From Lachnospiraceae bacterium (lineage in GTDB: Bacteria > Bacillota > Clostridia > Lachnospirales > Lachnospiraceae), in NCBI GenBank assembly GCA_022781985.1, contig JALESH010000051.1:1-47011 (forward strand): 47,011 nt of DNA, written 5' to 3'. Position numbers and translations under genes: made by a program. This document shows, in pieces, positions 1-7,800 of this stretch. Each line of letters starts with the position of its first letter. The first letter of the stretch is position 1. The notes under the pieces were generated by a model. It had not been told where the DNA came from. It did no database searches and was given only the letters and a program-made list of their open reading frames with translations.

Positions 1-14
1 TCGGAGGGTACTCT

Positions 15-446
15 ATGAACAGCGTGGAAAGGGTTAAAGAAATCTGTAAAAAGAATAAAATTCCTATTTCGCGGCTGGAAAAGGATCTGGGTTACTCAAA
101 TGGATATATCAGCCAGCTTCGAAAAGGAGTCTTTCCTGCCGACAGGCTGATAGAAATAGCAGATTATTTAAATGTATCTCCCAACTACCTGATGACTGGT
201 GAGTGTGGCTCAGAGGACGGCGCGCCCCTAACTGTCAGGGATGAAAAGGATATTGCCAAACGGCTGCAGGATACTCTTGACCGGCTGGAACAGGATCAGG
301 ACGGTTTAATGTTCAGCGGAGAACCTTTAGACGAGGAAACAAAAGAGCTGCTCAAGGCCAGCCTGGAAAACAGCTTAAGAATAGCTAAAATAAATGCCAA
401 GCAGAAATATACTCCAAAGAAATACCGAAGCAATCAGAATAGTTGA
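15..446 (+). CDS. XRE-family HTH transcriptional regulator (143 aa)
   Basis: Probable DNA-binding repressor. Residues about 5-62 form a Cro/C1-type helix-turn-helix: an SRLEKDLGYSNGYISQ-type recognition region followed by the DYLNVSPNYLMTGE ending typical of XRE proteins. The rest is charged, probably helical, and may mediate dimerisation. A good ribosome site (GGAGGG) lies 6-7 bases before the ATG. The next gene, 31 bases downstream on the same strand, is an ImmA/IrrE-type protease. Such pairs (for example ImmR-ImmA of ICEBs1) act as repressor and anti-repressor protease in prophages, integrative elements and stress circuits, so this protein may be the protease target. That is inference. The promoter lies outside the window. 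Confidence is high for the HTH family and low for the regulon. Confidence 0.85.
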   Translation: MNSVERVKEICKKNKIPISRLEKDLGYSNGYISQLRKGVFPADRLIEIADYLNVSPNYLMTGECGSEDGAPLTVRDEKDIAKRLQDTLDRLEQDQDGLMFSGEPLDEETKELLKASLENSLRIAKINAKQKYTPKKYRSNQNS

Positions 447-477
447 TATACAAATGTAAACAGGGGTAATTACAGAT

Positions 478-945
478 ATGATCAAAAGGACAGTAAACAG
501 GTTATGCGAATTACATCATACCCGAAATCCTTATGTCCTGGCCTCCGCTATGGGCATATTGGTTATTCATGAAGATCTGGGGAAGATCGGCGGCTACTAT
601 AATAAGCTGTTAAGAATGAAACAGATCCACATTAACCATCATCTATCTGAATCAGGAAGGCTTTTTACGTGTGCCCACGAGCTGGGGCATGCCATTCTGC
701 ACCCCAATGAGAATACTCCTTTTTTAAAGCAGAATACATTTTTATCAGTGCATAAATTAGAGAATGAAGCAAATCTGTTTGCCGCCGAGCTGCTCATACC
801 GGATGAAATCATTCTGGAGAACCACACGCTGACACTGAACCAGCTCTCAAGGCTTCTTGGCTATAGGGAGAAATTAATAGAGCTTAAACTGAAGTCACTT
901 TCCTCTTCACTTCTGCCATCCGCCGATTTTCAAAGCAGGAAATAG
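478..945 (+). CDS. ImmA/IrrE-family metallo-endopeptidase (155 aa)
   Basis: Predicted zinc metalloprotease of the ImmA/IrrE (DUF955, COG2856) family. The zinc motif HELGH is at residues 67-71, preceded by FTCA. The family's second motif, ENEANLFAAELLIP, is at about 95-108 and would supply the third ligand (E95/E97). Its length fits the minimal stand-alone members. No signal peptide or membrane segment is visible, so it should act in the cytoplasm. It follows the XRE regulator on the same strand after 31 bases, probably cotranscribed. A modest ribosome site (AGGGGT) lies about 10 bases before the ATG. By analogy with ICEBs1 and DdrO/IrrE systems it may cleave the neighbouring repressor. The stop codon is followed within a few bases by an intrinsic terminator. 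Confidence 0.85.
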   Translation: MIKRTVNRLCELHHTRNPYVLASAMGILVIHEDLGKIGGYYNKLLRMKQIHINHHLSESGRLFTCAHELGHAILHPNENTPFLKQNTFLSVHKLENEANLFAAELLIPDEIILENHTLTLNQLSRLLGYREKLIELKLKSLSSSLLPSADFQSRK

Positions 946-949
946 TTCA

Positions 950-980
950 GGCTGGGATCCTCCTGTATCCCAGCCTTTCT
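950..980 (+). terminator. Intrinsic terminator after the XRE-ImmA pair
   Basis: A 9-bp perfect stem (GGCTGGGAT at 950-958, ATCCCAGCC at 967-975) with an 8-base loop is followed by TTTCT. It ends the plus-strand pair and separates it from the convergent spoVG gene. The minus side lacks a clear T run. Confidence 0.8.
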
Positions 981-1005
981 CCTTCACAAAATATTTTTGT
1001 CAGCA

Positions 1006-1287
1006 TTATCCCGGCATTTCCTCCTCCGGCTCCAGCAGAGCCTTCTCATAGCTGTCCAATATAACAGCCTGGATCCTCTCCCTTGTTTGGGAGCTGATGG
1101 GATGGGCAATATCCCTGTATTCTCCTTCCCCCACCTTCTTGCTGGGCATTGCAATAAAGAGACCCTTGTCCCCTTCGATCACCTTGATGTCATGAACTAC
1201 AAACTCCCCATCCAGCGTAATCGATACAATGGCTTTCATCTTTCCGTCCTTGGAAATCCTCCGTACTCTGACGTCCGTTATTTTCAT
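1006..1287 (-). CDS. spoVG: SpoVG family septation/sporulation regulator (93 aa)
   Basis: SpoVG is a small nucleic-acid-binding regulator that affects septation, sporulation and surface gene expression in Firmicutes. The protein begins [11 protein letters not shown] and carries the family core with [22 protein letters not shown] and YRDIAHPI; the length matches the family. The open frame extends 17 codons further upstream, but the ATG at 1287 fits the family start and has a G-rich ribosome site (GGGGGGACGCAGAGG) just before it. It lies 92 bases downstream of glgD on the same strand, so readthrough from glgCD is possible. I see no convincing promoter in that short gap. Confidence 0.93.
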   Translation of the reverse strand: MKITDVRVRRISKDGKMKAIVSITLDGEFVVHDIKVIEGDKGLFIAMPSKKVGEGEYRDIAHPISSQTRERIQAVILDSYEKALLEPEEEMPG

Positions 1288-1379
1288 CCTCTGCGTCCCC
1301 CCATGAGCTGCAGCCCCCATAATCTGCCGCCCATACAACCTTCTCTGCAGCCGCCCTTTGCTCTGCGACCGCTCTCTCC

Positions 1380-2498
1380 CTACATCACATATCTGTCGCT
1401 TTCTTCAATGATGATCTTTATCTCACCCTCTCCCTTGTAATAGGAGTTGGCTCTGATGGTATCCCTGCTCTCCACAATACAGTTTTCAATATGGGTGTTG
1501 TCCCCGATATATACGTCATTCAATATAATGGAATTCTTTATATAACAGTTGTTTCCAATATATGTCTTTCTGAATAAAATGGAATTCTCCACCGTACCGT
1601 TTATAATCGAACCGCTGGAAACCAGACTGTTCCTTACCCGAGCCCCCACATTATATTTAGCCGGAGGAAGGTCTCCTGCCCTGGAATAGATATCGGGATA
1701 CTGCTTGAAAAAGTAATCCCTGATCTCAGGCTTCAGAAAATCCATATTGGTATCATAATAATCCTGTACCGTAGCGATATTTCTCCAATACTCCTTTATC
1801 TTGTATCCGTAAATACGCTTCATATTCTTATACCGGATCAGAATATCCTTGACAAAGTCATAACGCTCCTCTTCCATGCCCTTTTCAATCATCTCGATCA
1901 GCTGGCGCCTTCTGACTACATAGATGCCGCAGGATACGGTATTGGATTTGGCTATGATGGGCTTTTCCTCAAATTCCTCAATACGGCTTTCTTCATTCAT
2001 CTTTATGATGCCGTATCTGCCAACATCCATACCCGCAGGCATATCCTTGCATACCACCGTGATGTCAGCATTCTTTTCAATGTGATATTCCAGCACCTTA
2101 TTATAATCCATCTTATAGACACAGTCTCCTGAGGCAATGACTACATAAGGCTCATGACTGTTTTTAAGAAAGGCCATGTTCTGGGCGATGGCATCGGCAG
2201 TTCCCCTGTACCAGAAATTTCCCTCCGATGTAATAGTGGGTGTGAACACAAACAGACCGCCCTGTTTCCGGCCAAAATCCCACCATTTGGAGGAACTGAG
2301 GTGTTCATTGAGGCTGCTGGCATTGTACTGTGTAAATACTGCAACCTTCTGGATATGGGAATTGGACATATTACTCAGAGCAAAATCAATGCCGCGGAAG
2401 CTTCCGGCCACAGGCATGGCACACACGGCGCGGTTTTTTGAAAGCTCCTTCATTCTGTGATTGTTACCGCCTGCTAAAATAATCCCTATTGCTCTCAC
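1380..2498 (-). CDS. glgD: GlgD, regulatory-type subunit of ADP-glucose pyrophosphorylase (372 aa)
   Basis: Paralogue of GlgC that, in Firmicutes with both genes, forms a heteromer and raises activity of the glycogen-synthesis enzyme ADP-glucose pyrophosphorylase. A nucleotidyltransferase domain starts with [16 protein letters not shown] and is followed by a left-handed beta-helix of hexapeptide repeats near residues 290-360. In the active-site strand GlgC has [10 protein letters not shown] while this protein has [10 protein letters not shown]. The Lys/Arg of the N-terminal substrate loop also differs (GGNNHRM instead of GGQGSRL), consistent with a weakly active or inactive subunit. Translation starts at a GTG that overlaps the glgC stop by one base (TAGTG), indicating translational coupling and a fixed ratio of the subunits. 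Confidence 0.93.
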   Translation of the reverse strand: MRAIGIILAGGNNHRMKELSKNRAVCAMPVAGSFRGIDFALSNMSNSHIQKVAVFTQYNASSLNEHLSSSKWWDFGRKQGGLFVFTPTITSEGNFWYRGTADAIAQNMAFLKNSHEPYVVIASGDCVYKMDYNKVLEYHIEKNADITVVCKDMPAGMDVGRYGIIKMNEESRIEEFEEKPIIAKSNTVSCGIYVVRRRQLIEMIEKGMEEERYDFVKDILIRYKNMKRIYGYKIKEYWRNIATVQDYYDTNMDFLKPEIRDYFFKQYPDIYSRAGDLPPAKYNVGARVRNSLVSSGSIINGTVENSILFRKTYIGNNCYIKNSIILNDVYIGDNTHIENCIVESRDTIRANSYYKGEGEIKIIIEESDRYVM

Positions 2499-3769
2499 TA
2501 TTCATCACCTGCCTTAATCAATGTTTTTCCGCTTGCCAGACAGCGGTTGGGATAATCCTCTGCTGTGGTGACTCCAAAGATCACCGAATTCTTTCCCACT
2601 GTTACCCCTTCCGGCACAATGCTTTTCTCTCCCACAGTAACCATTCCGTTATTGTAGATATGGGGATCTGTCTCGTTGGGAACCTCCTGCCCCACACCCA
2701 GCCTTACATTGTCATTGATCCTTACATTTTCTGCCACGATGGCCTTGTACAGCTCACAGTTTCTGCCGATGTATGTTTCGTTCATAATAATGGAATCCCT
2801 GACCACCGCACCTTTTTCGATGGTCACGCCGCACCCGAGCACAGAATTGTATACCTCTCCGTAGATGTCTGACCCGGCGCCGATGATACTCTTCTCAATA
2901 ACGCTCCCATCGGCTACGTACTGAGGCGGCAGCATGGTGCTTCGCGTATAGATCTTCCAATATTCCTCATACAGATTGAATTCCGGCACAATATTGATCA
3001 GCTCCATATTGGCCTCCCAGTAGGAGCTCAGCGTACCCACATCCTTCCAGTAGCCGTTAAATTCATAGGCATACAGGGGTGCCCCATGGCTGTGGCAGTA
3101 TGGGATAATATGCTTCCCAAAATCCAGGGCCGGCTGATCCGCATTTACCACCAGGGCATCCTTTAGGGTTTTCCAATTAAATATATAGATACCCATGGAG
3201 GCCAGATTGCTTCTGGGCTTCTCCGGCTTTTCTTCAAAATCCGTAATCTTCTTATTTTCATCCGTAATCATGATGCCGAAACGTCTGGCCTCTTCCATCG
3301 GAACAGGCATAACCGCAATCGTTACCTCCGCATTGTTTTCCTTATGGAAATTCAGCATCACCTCATAATCCATCTTATAAATATGGTCTCCGGAAAGTAT
3401 CAGTACATAGTCCGGATTAAAGCTGTCTATATAATCTATATTCTGATAAATAGCATTTGCAGTACCAGTATACCACTCACTGTTGGTACTCTTTTCATAG
3501 GGAGGAAGCACCGTTACGCCGCCGATATTCCTGTCCAGATCCCAGGGAATGCCTATTCCGATATGTGTGTTCAGCCGAAGAGGCTGATATTGGGTCAATA
3601 CGCCCACCGTATCCACACCTGAATTGATGCAGTTACTAAGCGGAAAGTCGATAATTCTGTATTTTCCCCCAAAAGACACAGCAGGTTTGGCCACCTTTGA
3701 GGTAAGAACCCCCAGCCGGCTGCCCTGCCCTCCGGCCAACAACATGGCAATCATTCCTTTTTTAATCAT
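2498..3769 (-). CDS. glgC: Glucose-1-phosphate adenylyltransferase, catalytic subunit GlgC (423 aa)
   Basis: Makes ADP-glucose from glucose-1-phosphate and ATP, the committed step of bacterial glycogen synthesis, in the cytoplasm. The substrate loop [10 protein letters not shown], the catalytic-strand motif [10 protein letters not shown] at about 136-145 and FEEKP are all intact, and a C-terminal beta-helix with hexapeptide repeats is present. Length is typical. The ribosome site GAGGTGAT is 6 bases before the ATG. It is the first gene of glgC-glgD(-spoVG). A promoter with an extended -10 lies about 70 bases upstream in the AT-rich divergent region shared with murC. Confidence 0.96.
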   Translation of the reverse strand: MIKKGMIAMLLAGGQGSRLGVLTSKVAKPAVSFGGKYRIIDFPLSNCINSGVDTVGVLTQYQPLRLNTHIGIGIPWDLDRNIGGVTVLPPYEKSTNSEWYTGTANAIYQNIDYIDSFNPDYVLILSGDHIYKMDYEVMLNFHKENNAEVTIAVMPVPMEEARRFGIMITDENKKITDFEEKPEKPRSNLASMGIYIFNWKTLKDALVVNADQPALDFGKHIIPYCHSHGAPLYAYEFNGYWKDVGTLSSYWEANMELINIVPEFNLYEEYWKIYTRSTMLPPQYVADGSVIEKSIIGAGSDIYGEVYNSVLGCGVTIEKGAVVRDSIIMNETYIGRNCELYKAIVAENVRINDNVRLGVGQEVPNETDPHIYNNGMVTVGEKSIVPEGVTVGKNSVIFGVTTAEDYPNRCLASGKTLIKAGDE

Positions 3770-3836
3770 GTTATCACCTCTTTATTTAGTAAATTTATTG
3801 AAAACCGCTCTGCGCCGCATTTATATTTATTGTTTG

Positions 3837-3865
3837 ATTATATCATATTCTGCTGAAAAAGTGAA
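3837..3865 (-). promoter_or_regulatory. Candidate sigma-A promoter of glgCD
   Basis: Read on the minus strand: TATAAT (3837-3842) preceded by TGA, giving an extended -10, and TTCACT (3860-3865) 17 bases upstream as a 4-of-6 -35. The region 3770-4042 is very AT-rich and otherwise empty; it serves glgC and murC divergently. Confidence 0.5.
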
Positions 3866-3944
3866 TATTATTTACAAAATACTTTTTTCATCTTCCAGAA
3901 ATTCTGTTAAATTTTTACAATTTTTACTCAATACATATTTCATA

Positions 3945-3972
3945 TTGTTTTTTTTTTCCATGACTGTATAAT
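3945..3972 (+). promoter_or_regulatory. Candidate sigma-A promoter of murC
   Basis: TTGTTT (3945-3950), 16 bases, TATAAT (3967-3972). A second overlapping TATAAT lies at 3973-3978. The site is about 70 bases before the murC ATG. The surrounding sequence is so AT-rich that chance matches are possible. Confidence 0.45.
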
Positions 3973-4042
3973 TATAATATGTTTATATTCCTATTATATG
4001 CATATAATATAATAAGTACAAAGAAGAACAGGAAGTGCAGTT

Positions 4043-5422
4043 ATGTATAAAATAAATTTTTCCCATCCTATTCACATATATTTCATAGGGATCGGCGGTA
4101 TCAGCATGAGTGGCCTTGCGGAAATCCTTCTTGAAAAAAATTTCCGCATTTCCGGCTCAGATGTGCGGAAAACTACGCTCACGGAAGCCCTTTCCCAAAA
4201 GGGTGCCGTAATTTATTATGGGCAGGCAGCCAGCAATCTGGCAGAAGACATTGATCTGGTGGTCTATACCAGCGCCATACATGAGGATAACCCTGAATTT
4301 GCCGCCATGAAGGAAAGACAGCTGCCCAGCCTCACCAGGGCGGAGCTGCTGGGACAGATGATGAAAAACTACGAGCTTCCCATAGCCGTCAGCGGCACCC
4401 ACGGCAAGACCACCACCTCCTCCATGATTTCCCAGATCCTGCTGGAAAACGACAGTGATCCCACCCTCTCTATCGGCGGAATCTTCCGACCTATACAGGG
4501 CAACATCCGTGTGGGCCATTCCGGCATATTTGTCACAGAGGCCTGTGAATATACCAATAGCTTTTTAAGCTTTTCCCCAAAAATAGGGATTATATTAAAT
4601 ATAGAAGAGGATCACCTGGATTTTTTTAAGGATATCAGGGAGATCCGTTCTTCCTTCCGCAGATTTGCAGCCCTTCTTCCTGAAGACGGTATGCTGATCA
4701 TCAACGGCGACATTCAGGATTATGAAGAGATTACTGCAGGACTGAGCTGCTCTGTGATCACCTACGGTTCCTCCGGCCGCATGGATTACAGCTTTTCGGA
4801 TCTTACCTGCGATAGCCTTGGCCATCCTGCCTTTCATCTGCAGACGAAAGCCGGAAACAGCGGCTCCTTTGCTCTCGCGGTGCCGGGCAGGCATAATGTA
4901 TCCAATGCCCTGGCTGCCATAGCCCTTTCCGACCTTCTGGGCATCAGCCATGAGGTAGTAAAAAAGGCCCTGCTGAAGTTTACCGGCACGGACAGGCGCT
5001 TTGAATATAAGGGAAAATGCAATGGCTTTACCATCATAGATGACTATGCCCACCACCCCACAGAGATTACTGCCACTCTGGAGGCCGCGTCCAGCTATCC
5101 TCACAGAGAGCTGTGGTGTGTATTCCAGCCCCACACCTATACCAGAACCCGGGCCTTTCTGCCCGAATTTGCCAGGGCTTTGACTTTGGCAGACAAGGTG
5201 GTGCTGACGGATATATATGCAGCCCGGGAAACCGACACGCTGGGCATCAGCTCTCAGGATCTGCAGGCTGCCGTAAGGCAGCTGGGAAAGGAATGCTACT
5301 ATTTTTCTTCCTTTGAAGAAATAGAAAAATTTTTATTGCAAAGTTGTACACAGGATGACCTGTTGATAACTATGGGGGCCGGAGACGTAGTAAAAATCGG
5401 CGAAAGTCTTCTTCAAAAATAG
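4043..5422 (+). CDS. murC: UDP-N-acetylmuramate-L-alanine ligase MurC (459 aa)
   Basis: Cytoplasmic Mur ligase that adds L-alanine to UDP-MurNAc using ATP, the first peptide step of peptidoglycan synthesis. The UDP-binding N-terminal motif GIGGISMSG is at 16-24 and the ATP loop GTHGKTTT is at 118-125. The central and C-terminal Mur ligase domains are complete (DDYAHHP near 334, FQPHTYTRT near 358). Length is normal. The ribosome site AGGAAG lies 7 bases before the ATG. It is followed by about 290 bases holding DnaA boxes and then dnaD. No clear terminator separates murC from dnaD, so some readthrough is possible. Confidence 0.97.
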   Translation: MYKINFSHPIHIYFIGIGGISMSGLAEILLEKNFRISGSDVRKTTLTEALSQKGAVIYYGQAASNLAEDIDLVVYTSAIHEDNPEFAAMKERQLPSLTRAELLGQMMKNYELPIAVSGTHGKTTTSSMISQILLENDSDPTLSIGGIFRPIQGNIRVGHSGIFVTEACEYTNSFLSFSPKIGIILNIEEDHLDFFKDIREIRSSFRRFAALLPEDGMLIINGDIQDYEEITAGLSCSVITYGSSGRMDYSFSDLTCDSLGHPAFHLQTKAGNSGSFALAVPGRHNVSNALAAIALSDLLGISHEVVKKALLKFTGTDRRFEYKGKCNGFTIIDDYAHHPTEITATLEAASSYPHRELWCVFQPHTYTRTRAFLPEFARALTLADKVVLTDIYAARETDTLGISSQDLQAAVRQLGKECYYFSSFEEIEKFLLQSCTQDDLLITMGAGDVVKIGESLLQK

Positions 5423-5440
5423 CTCTCCACATTATCCACA
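5423..5440 (+). promoter_or_regulatory. Tandem pair of DnaA-box 9-mers (array 1)
   Basis: CTCTCCACA (5423-5431) runs directly into TTATCCACA (5432-5440), the latter a perfect match to the DnaA box TTATNCACA. A one-mismatch box (TTGTACACA) also lies inside the end of murC at 5344-5352. A reverse one-mismatch box lies at 5470-5478. The stretch up to array 2 is AT-rich and has no gene. Confidence 0.65.
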
Positions 5441-5553
5441 ATTTTTTAGCAGATTTCGTCTCCAAAAACTGTGAATATTTTGCTTTACATGAGAAGGTGA
5501 ATTTTTAACGGATTTACAGACTTTCTTCAAATATTACAAAAAGATTTTTTTCT

Positions 5554-5580
5554 TTGTCCACATTATCCACACTATCCACA
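5554..5580 (+). promoter_or_regulatory. Three head-to-tail DnaA-box 9-mers (array 2)
   Basis: TTGTCCACA, TTATCCACA and CTATCCACA follow each other with no spacer at 5554-5562, 5563-5571 and 5572-5580. The middle copy is a perfect DnaA box and the flanking copies have one mismatch each. The array sits about 75 bases before the dnaD promoter. It could bring the helicase-loader operon under DnaA control, titrate DnaA, or be part of a wider origin-like region. Confidence 0.7.
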
Positions 5581-5627
5581 ATCCGTCTCAAACCGCGTAT
5601 TTACGGCATTTTCCGGCAAATTGACTA

Positions 5628-5656
5628 TTCCTTTTTATCAAGGGTTATGTTATAAT
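5628..5656 (+). promoter_or_regulatory. Candidate promoter of dnaD and the helicase loader
   Basis: An extended -10, TG-T-TATAAT, at 5648-5656. The -35 at the correct distance (TTCCTT, 5628-5633) is weak. A better TTGACT at 5621-5626 is 24 bases away, which is too far. A weak -35 next to DnaA boxes would fit regulated expression. Confidence 0.5.
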
Positions 5657-5713
5657 TCATCTTGCTTTAAAAACACAGTGAATGATATATTTATGGGAAA
5701 ATAGGTGGATAGC

Positions 5714-6778
5714 ATGGGGCGTTTAAAGATTTATAAGGATAATTATGCGGATGCGACGGCAGTGTCCAATATATTTATTGATGAATACATGAAGGATGCC
5801 AATGATGCGCAGCTGAAAATATATCTGTATCTTATCCGTATGATCAACGCGAACCTGTCCACCAGCGTAGCCGACATTGCAGACAAATTCAACCATACGG
5901 AAAAGGATGTGCTGCGGGCATTGAAATATTGGGAAAAGAATCGTCTGCTCTCTCTGGAATACGACGAATCCCGGAATCTGACGGGGATACATCTTCTGGA
6001 TTTTGACCGGCCGAAGAGTGGAAACAGGCCCCTGGCTCCGGTGGTATCCCTGGTAGCCAAACCCGCAGCCCGGGAAAGCGATGCACCCGCGGCGGCTGCA
6101 TCCTCTGAGCAAAATGCTTATGAGAAGCCTTCCTATACCTTGGATCAGCTCAAAGCCTTCCAATCCGGTAAGGAGACCTCCCAGCTTCTGTTTATCGTGG
6201 AGCAGTATATGGGTAAAACCCTTACCCCTGCAGAGATCAAAACCATTTTCTTTATCTCCGACAGGCTGGCATTTTCTGTGGATCTCATCGACCATTTGGT
6301 GCAGTACTGTGTGGAGCGCGGAAAAAAAGATTTCCGTTACATAGAAAAGGTGGCCATCAGCTGGGCCCAGTCCGGTATTTCCACCCCGGAACAGGCACAG
6401 CAGCAGGCTTATAAATATGATAAGGCTGTTTATGATATTATGAAGGCGTTGGGAAAAACCGCCTCCCCCACTAAAAAGGAGGTAGATTATATCCAGCGCT
6501 GGAGCAGGGAGCTTTGCTTTGAAATGGATGTCATCCTGGCTGCCTGTGAGCGTGCAGTCATGGCAACAGACAGGCATCGCTTTGAATACGCAGACAGTAT
6601 CCTGACCAGCTGGCAGAAGACAGGTGTCCGCCACAAATCCGACATTGCCAAAGCCGATGAAAATTTCAAACGTACAAGAGCAGCTCAGCCTAGGACAGGC
6701 AGTACCAATAAATTTAATCAGTTTAAGCAGAACAATTATGACTTTGATGCTCTTGAAAAAGAGCTTTTGAGCAACTAG
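5714..6778 (+). CDS. dnaD: DnaD-family replication initiation protein (354 aa)
   Basis: DnaD-type protein that helps load the replicative helicase during initiation and restart. An N-terminal winged-helix-like region covers residues about 15-95. A linker rich in Ala/Pro/Ser follows, and then DnaB_2/DnaD C-terminal helical repeats (about 150-220 and 240-310; FRYIEKVAISWAQSGI is a typical signature). I chose the ATG at 5714 because AGGTGG (5703-5708) sits 5 bases before it; a GTG at 5705 overlaps that ribosome site. The stop codon overlaps the ribosome site of the helicase loader, 13 bases on, so the two are coupled. The upstream DnaA-box arrays suggest DnaA-linked control. Confidence 0.9.
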   Translation: MGRLKIYKDNYADATAVSNIFIDEYMKDANDAQLKIYLYLIRMINANLSTSVADIADKFNHTEKDVLRALKYWEKNRLLSLEYDESRNLTGIHLLDFDRPKSGNRPLAPVVSLVAKPAARESDAPAAAASSEQNAYEKPSYTLDQLKAFQSGKETSQLLFIVEQYMGKTLTPAEIKTIFFISDRLAFSVDLIDHLVQYCVERGKKDFRYIEKVAISWAQSGISTPEQAQQQAYKYDKAVYDIMKALGKTASPTKKEVDYIQRWSRELCFEMDVILAACERAVMATDRHRFEYADSILTSWQKTGVRHKSDIAKADENFKRTRAAQPRTGSTNKFNQFKQNNYDFDALEKELLSN

Positions 6779-6791
6779 AGGAGATTCGGGA

Positions 6792-7760
6792 GTGTCGCTT
6801 AACAATACCCAATACGATTCCATCATCCGTATCTATGAAGAAAAACAGCGCAGGAACAGACATATTCTGGAGGAGCGCCGCACCTATGTGTATGAACATG
6901 TAGAAGGCTTCCGGGAACTGGATGAGGCTGTAGCCTCTGCTTCGGTGGCCCAGGGACGCAAGCTCCTGGCCGGGGATGAGGCTGCCATGGAAGAGCTCAG
7001 GCATCTTTTAAAGGAGCTGGGACAGGCCAAAGCCGGCCTGCTCCAATCTGCCGGTCTTTCTCCCGACTATCTGGAGCCTGTATATGACTGCTCCGACTGC
7101 CGGGATACAGGGTATACAGAGGGCCAAAAATGCCATTGCTTCCGTCAGGCAGAGATCGATCTTCTCTATGAGCAGTCCAATATCGGCCAGCTCCTGGGGG
7201 AGGAAAGCTTTGACCTCCTTTCCTATAAGTACTATGAGGGGGAGGATCTGACCCGCTTTCAAAATGCGGTGCAGACCTGTCGGAATTTCATCGAGAATTT
7301 TTCTTTGGACTACGCTAATCTGTTTTTTTATGGTACAGTGGGTACGGGTAAGTCATTTCTCTCCGGCTGTATAGCAGGAGAATTGATCAAAAAAGGCTAT
7401 TCTGTCATCTACTTCAGTGCCTGCGGGCTCTTCGAGGCATTATCCCATACCTCCTTTGACTACAGGAACAGGGAAGAACTTCAGGGGATTTACAGAAACA
7501 TCTACCAATGTGATCTGCTGATCATTGATGACCTGGGTACGGAGCTGACCAACAGCTTTGTTACCTCTCAGCTCTTTTCCTGCCTGAATGAGAGGCATAT
7601 GCGCAGGAAGCCTACTATCATATCCACAAATTTGTCGCTGGAGGAGCTGCGGAACCGCTATTCGGACAGAATATTTTCACGGATCACCAGCAATTACAGC
7701 ATCTGTAAATTATCCGGACCGGATATCCGAATATATAAAAAAATAAGAAAATCTGAATAG
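6792..7760 (+). CDS. DnaI/DnaC-type helicase loader ATPase (322 aa)
   Basis: AAA+ ATPase that delivers the DnaB-type helicase to DNA, the counterpart of B. subtilis DnaI. The N-terminal helical domain carries a zinc site (C100, C103, C114, C116: CSDC and CHC). The Walker A GTVGTGKS is at 181-188 and the Walker B LLIIDDLG at 242-249, followed by ISTN (sensor 1) near 277-280. It starts with GTG at 6792, 8 bases after AGAGGAG. It is the second gene after dnaD, and its helicase partner dnaB is in this window at 34739-36076. Gene naming differs between species (dnaI or dnaC), so I leave the symbol empty. Confidence 0.93.
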   Translation: MSLNNTQYDSIIRIYEEKQRRNRHILEERRTYVYEHVEGFRELDEAVASASVAQGRKLLAGDEAAMEELRHLLKELGQAKAGLLQSAGLSPDYLEPVYDCSDCRDTGYTEGQKCHCFRQAEIDLLYEQSNIGQLLGEESFDLLSYKYYEGEDLTRFQNAVQTCRNFIENFSLDYANLFFYGTVGTGKSFLSGCIAGELIKKGYSVIYFSACGLFEALSHTSFDYRNREELQGIYRNIYQCDLLIIDDLGTELTNSFVTSQLFSCLNERHMRRKPTIISTNLSLEELRNRYSDRIFSRITSNYSICKLSGPDIRIYKKIRKSE

Positions 7761-7800
7761 CTTTTACCGAATATTCAGAAGCAGAAAGAGAGGATTTTTC

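Noticed and set aside
5423-5713. Chromosomal origin oriC
   Set aside because: DnaA boxes are clustered, but dnaA and dnaN are not adjacent and no clear unwinding element was found. Kept as a DnaA-box array only.
5723-6826. 367-codon open frame on the minus strand
   Set aside because: Exact antisense of dnaD; rich in Cys, Ile and His as expected for a shadow frame, and no ribosome site.
7753-7778. CTGAATA/TATTCAG inverted repeat after the helicase-loader gene
   Set aside because: Seven weak pairs with a 12-base loop and no T run; overlaps the stop codon and is unlikely to terminate transcription.
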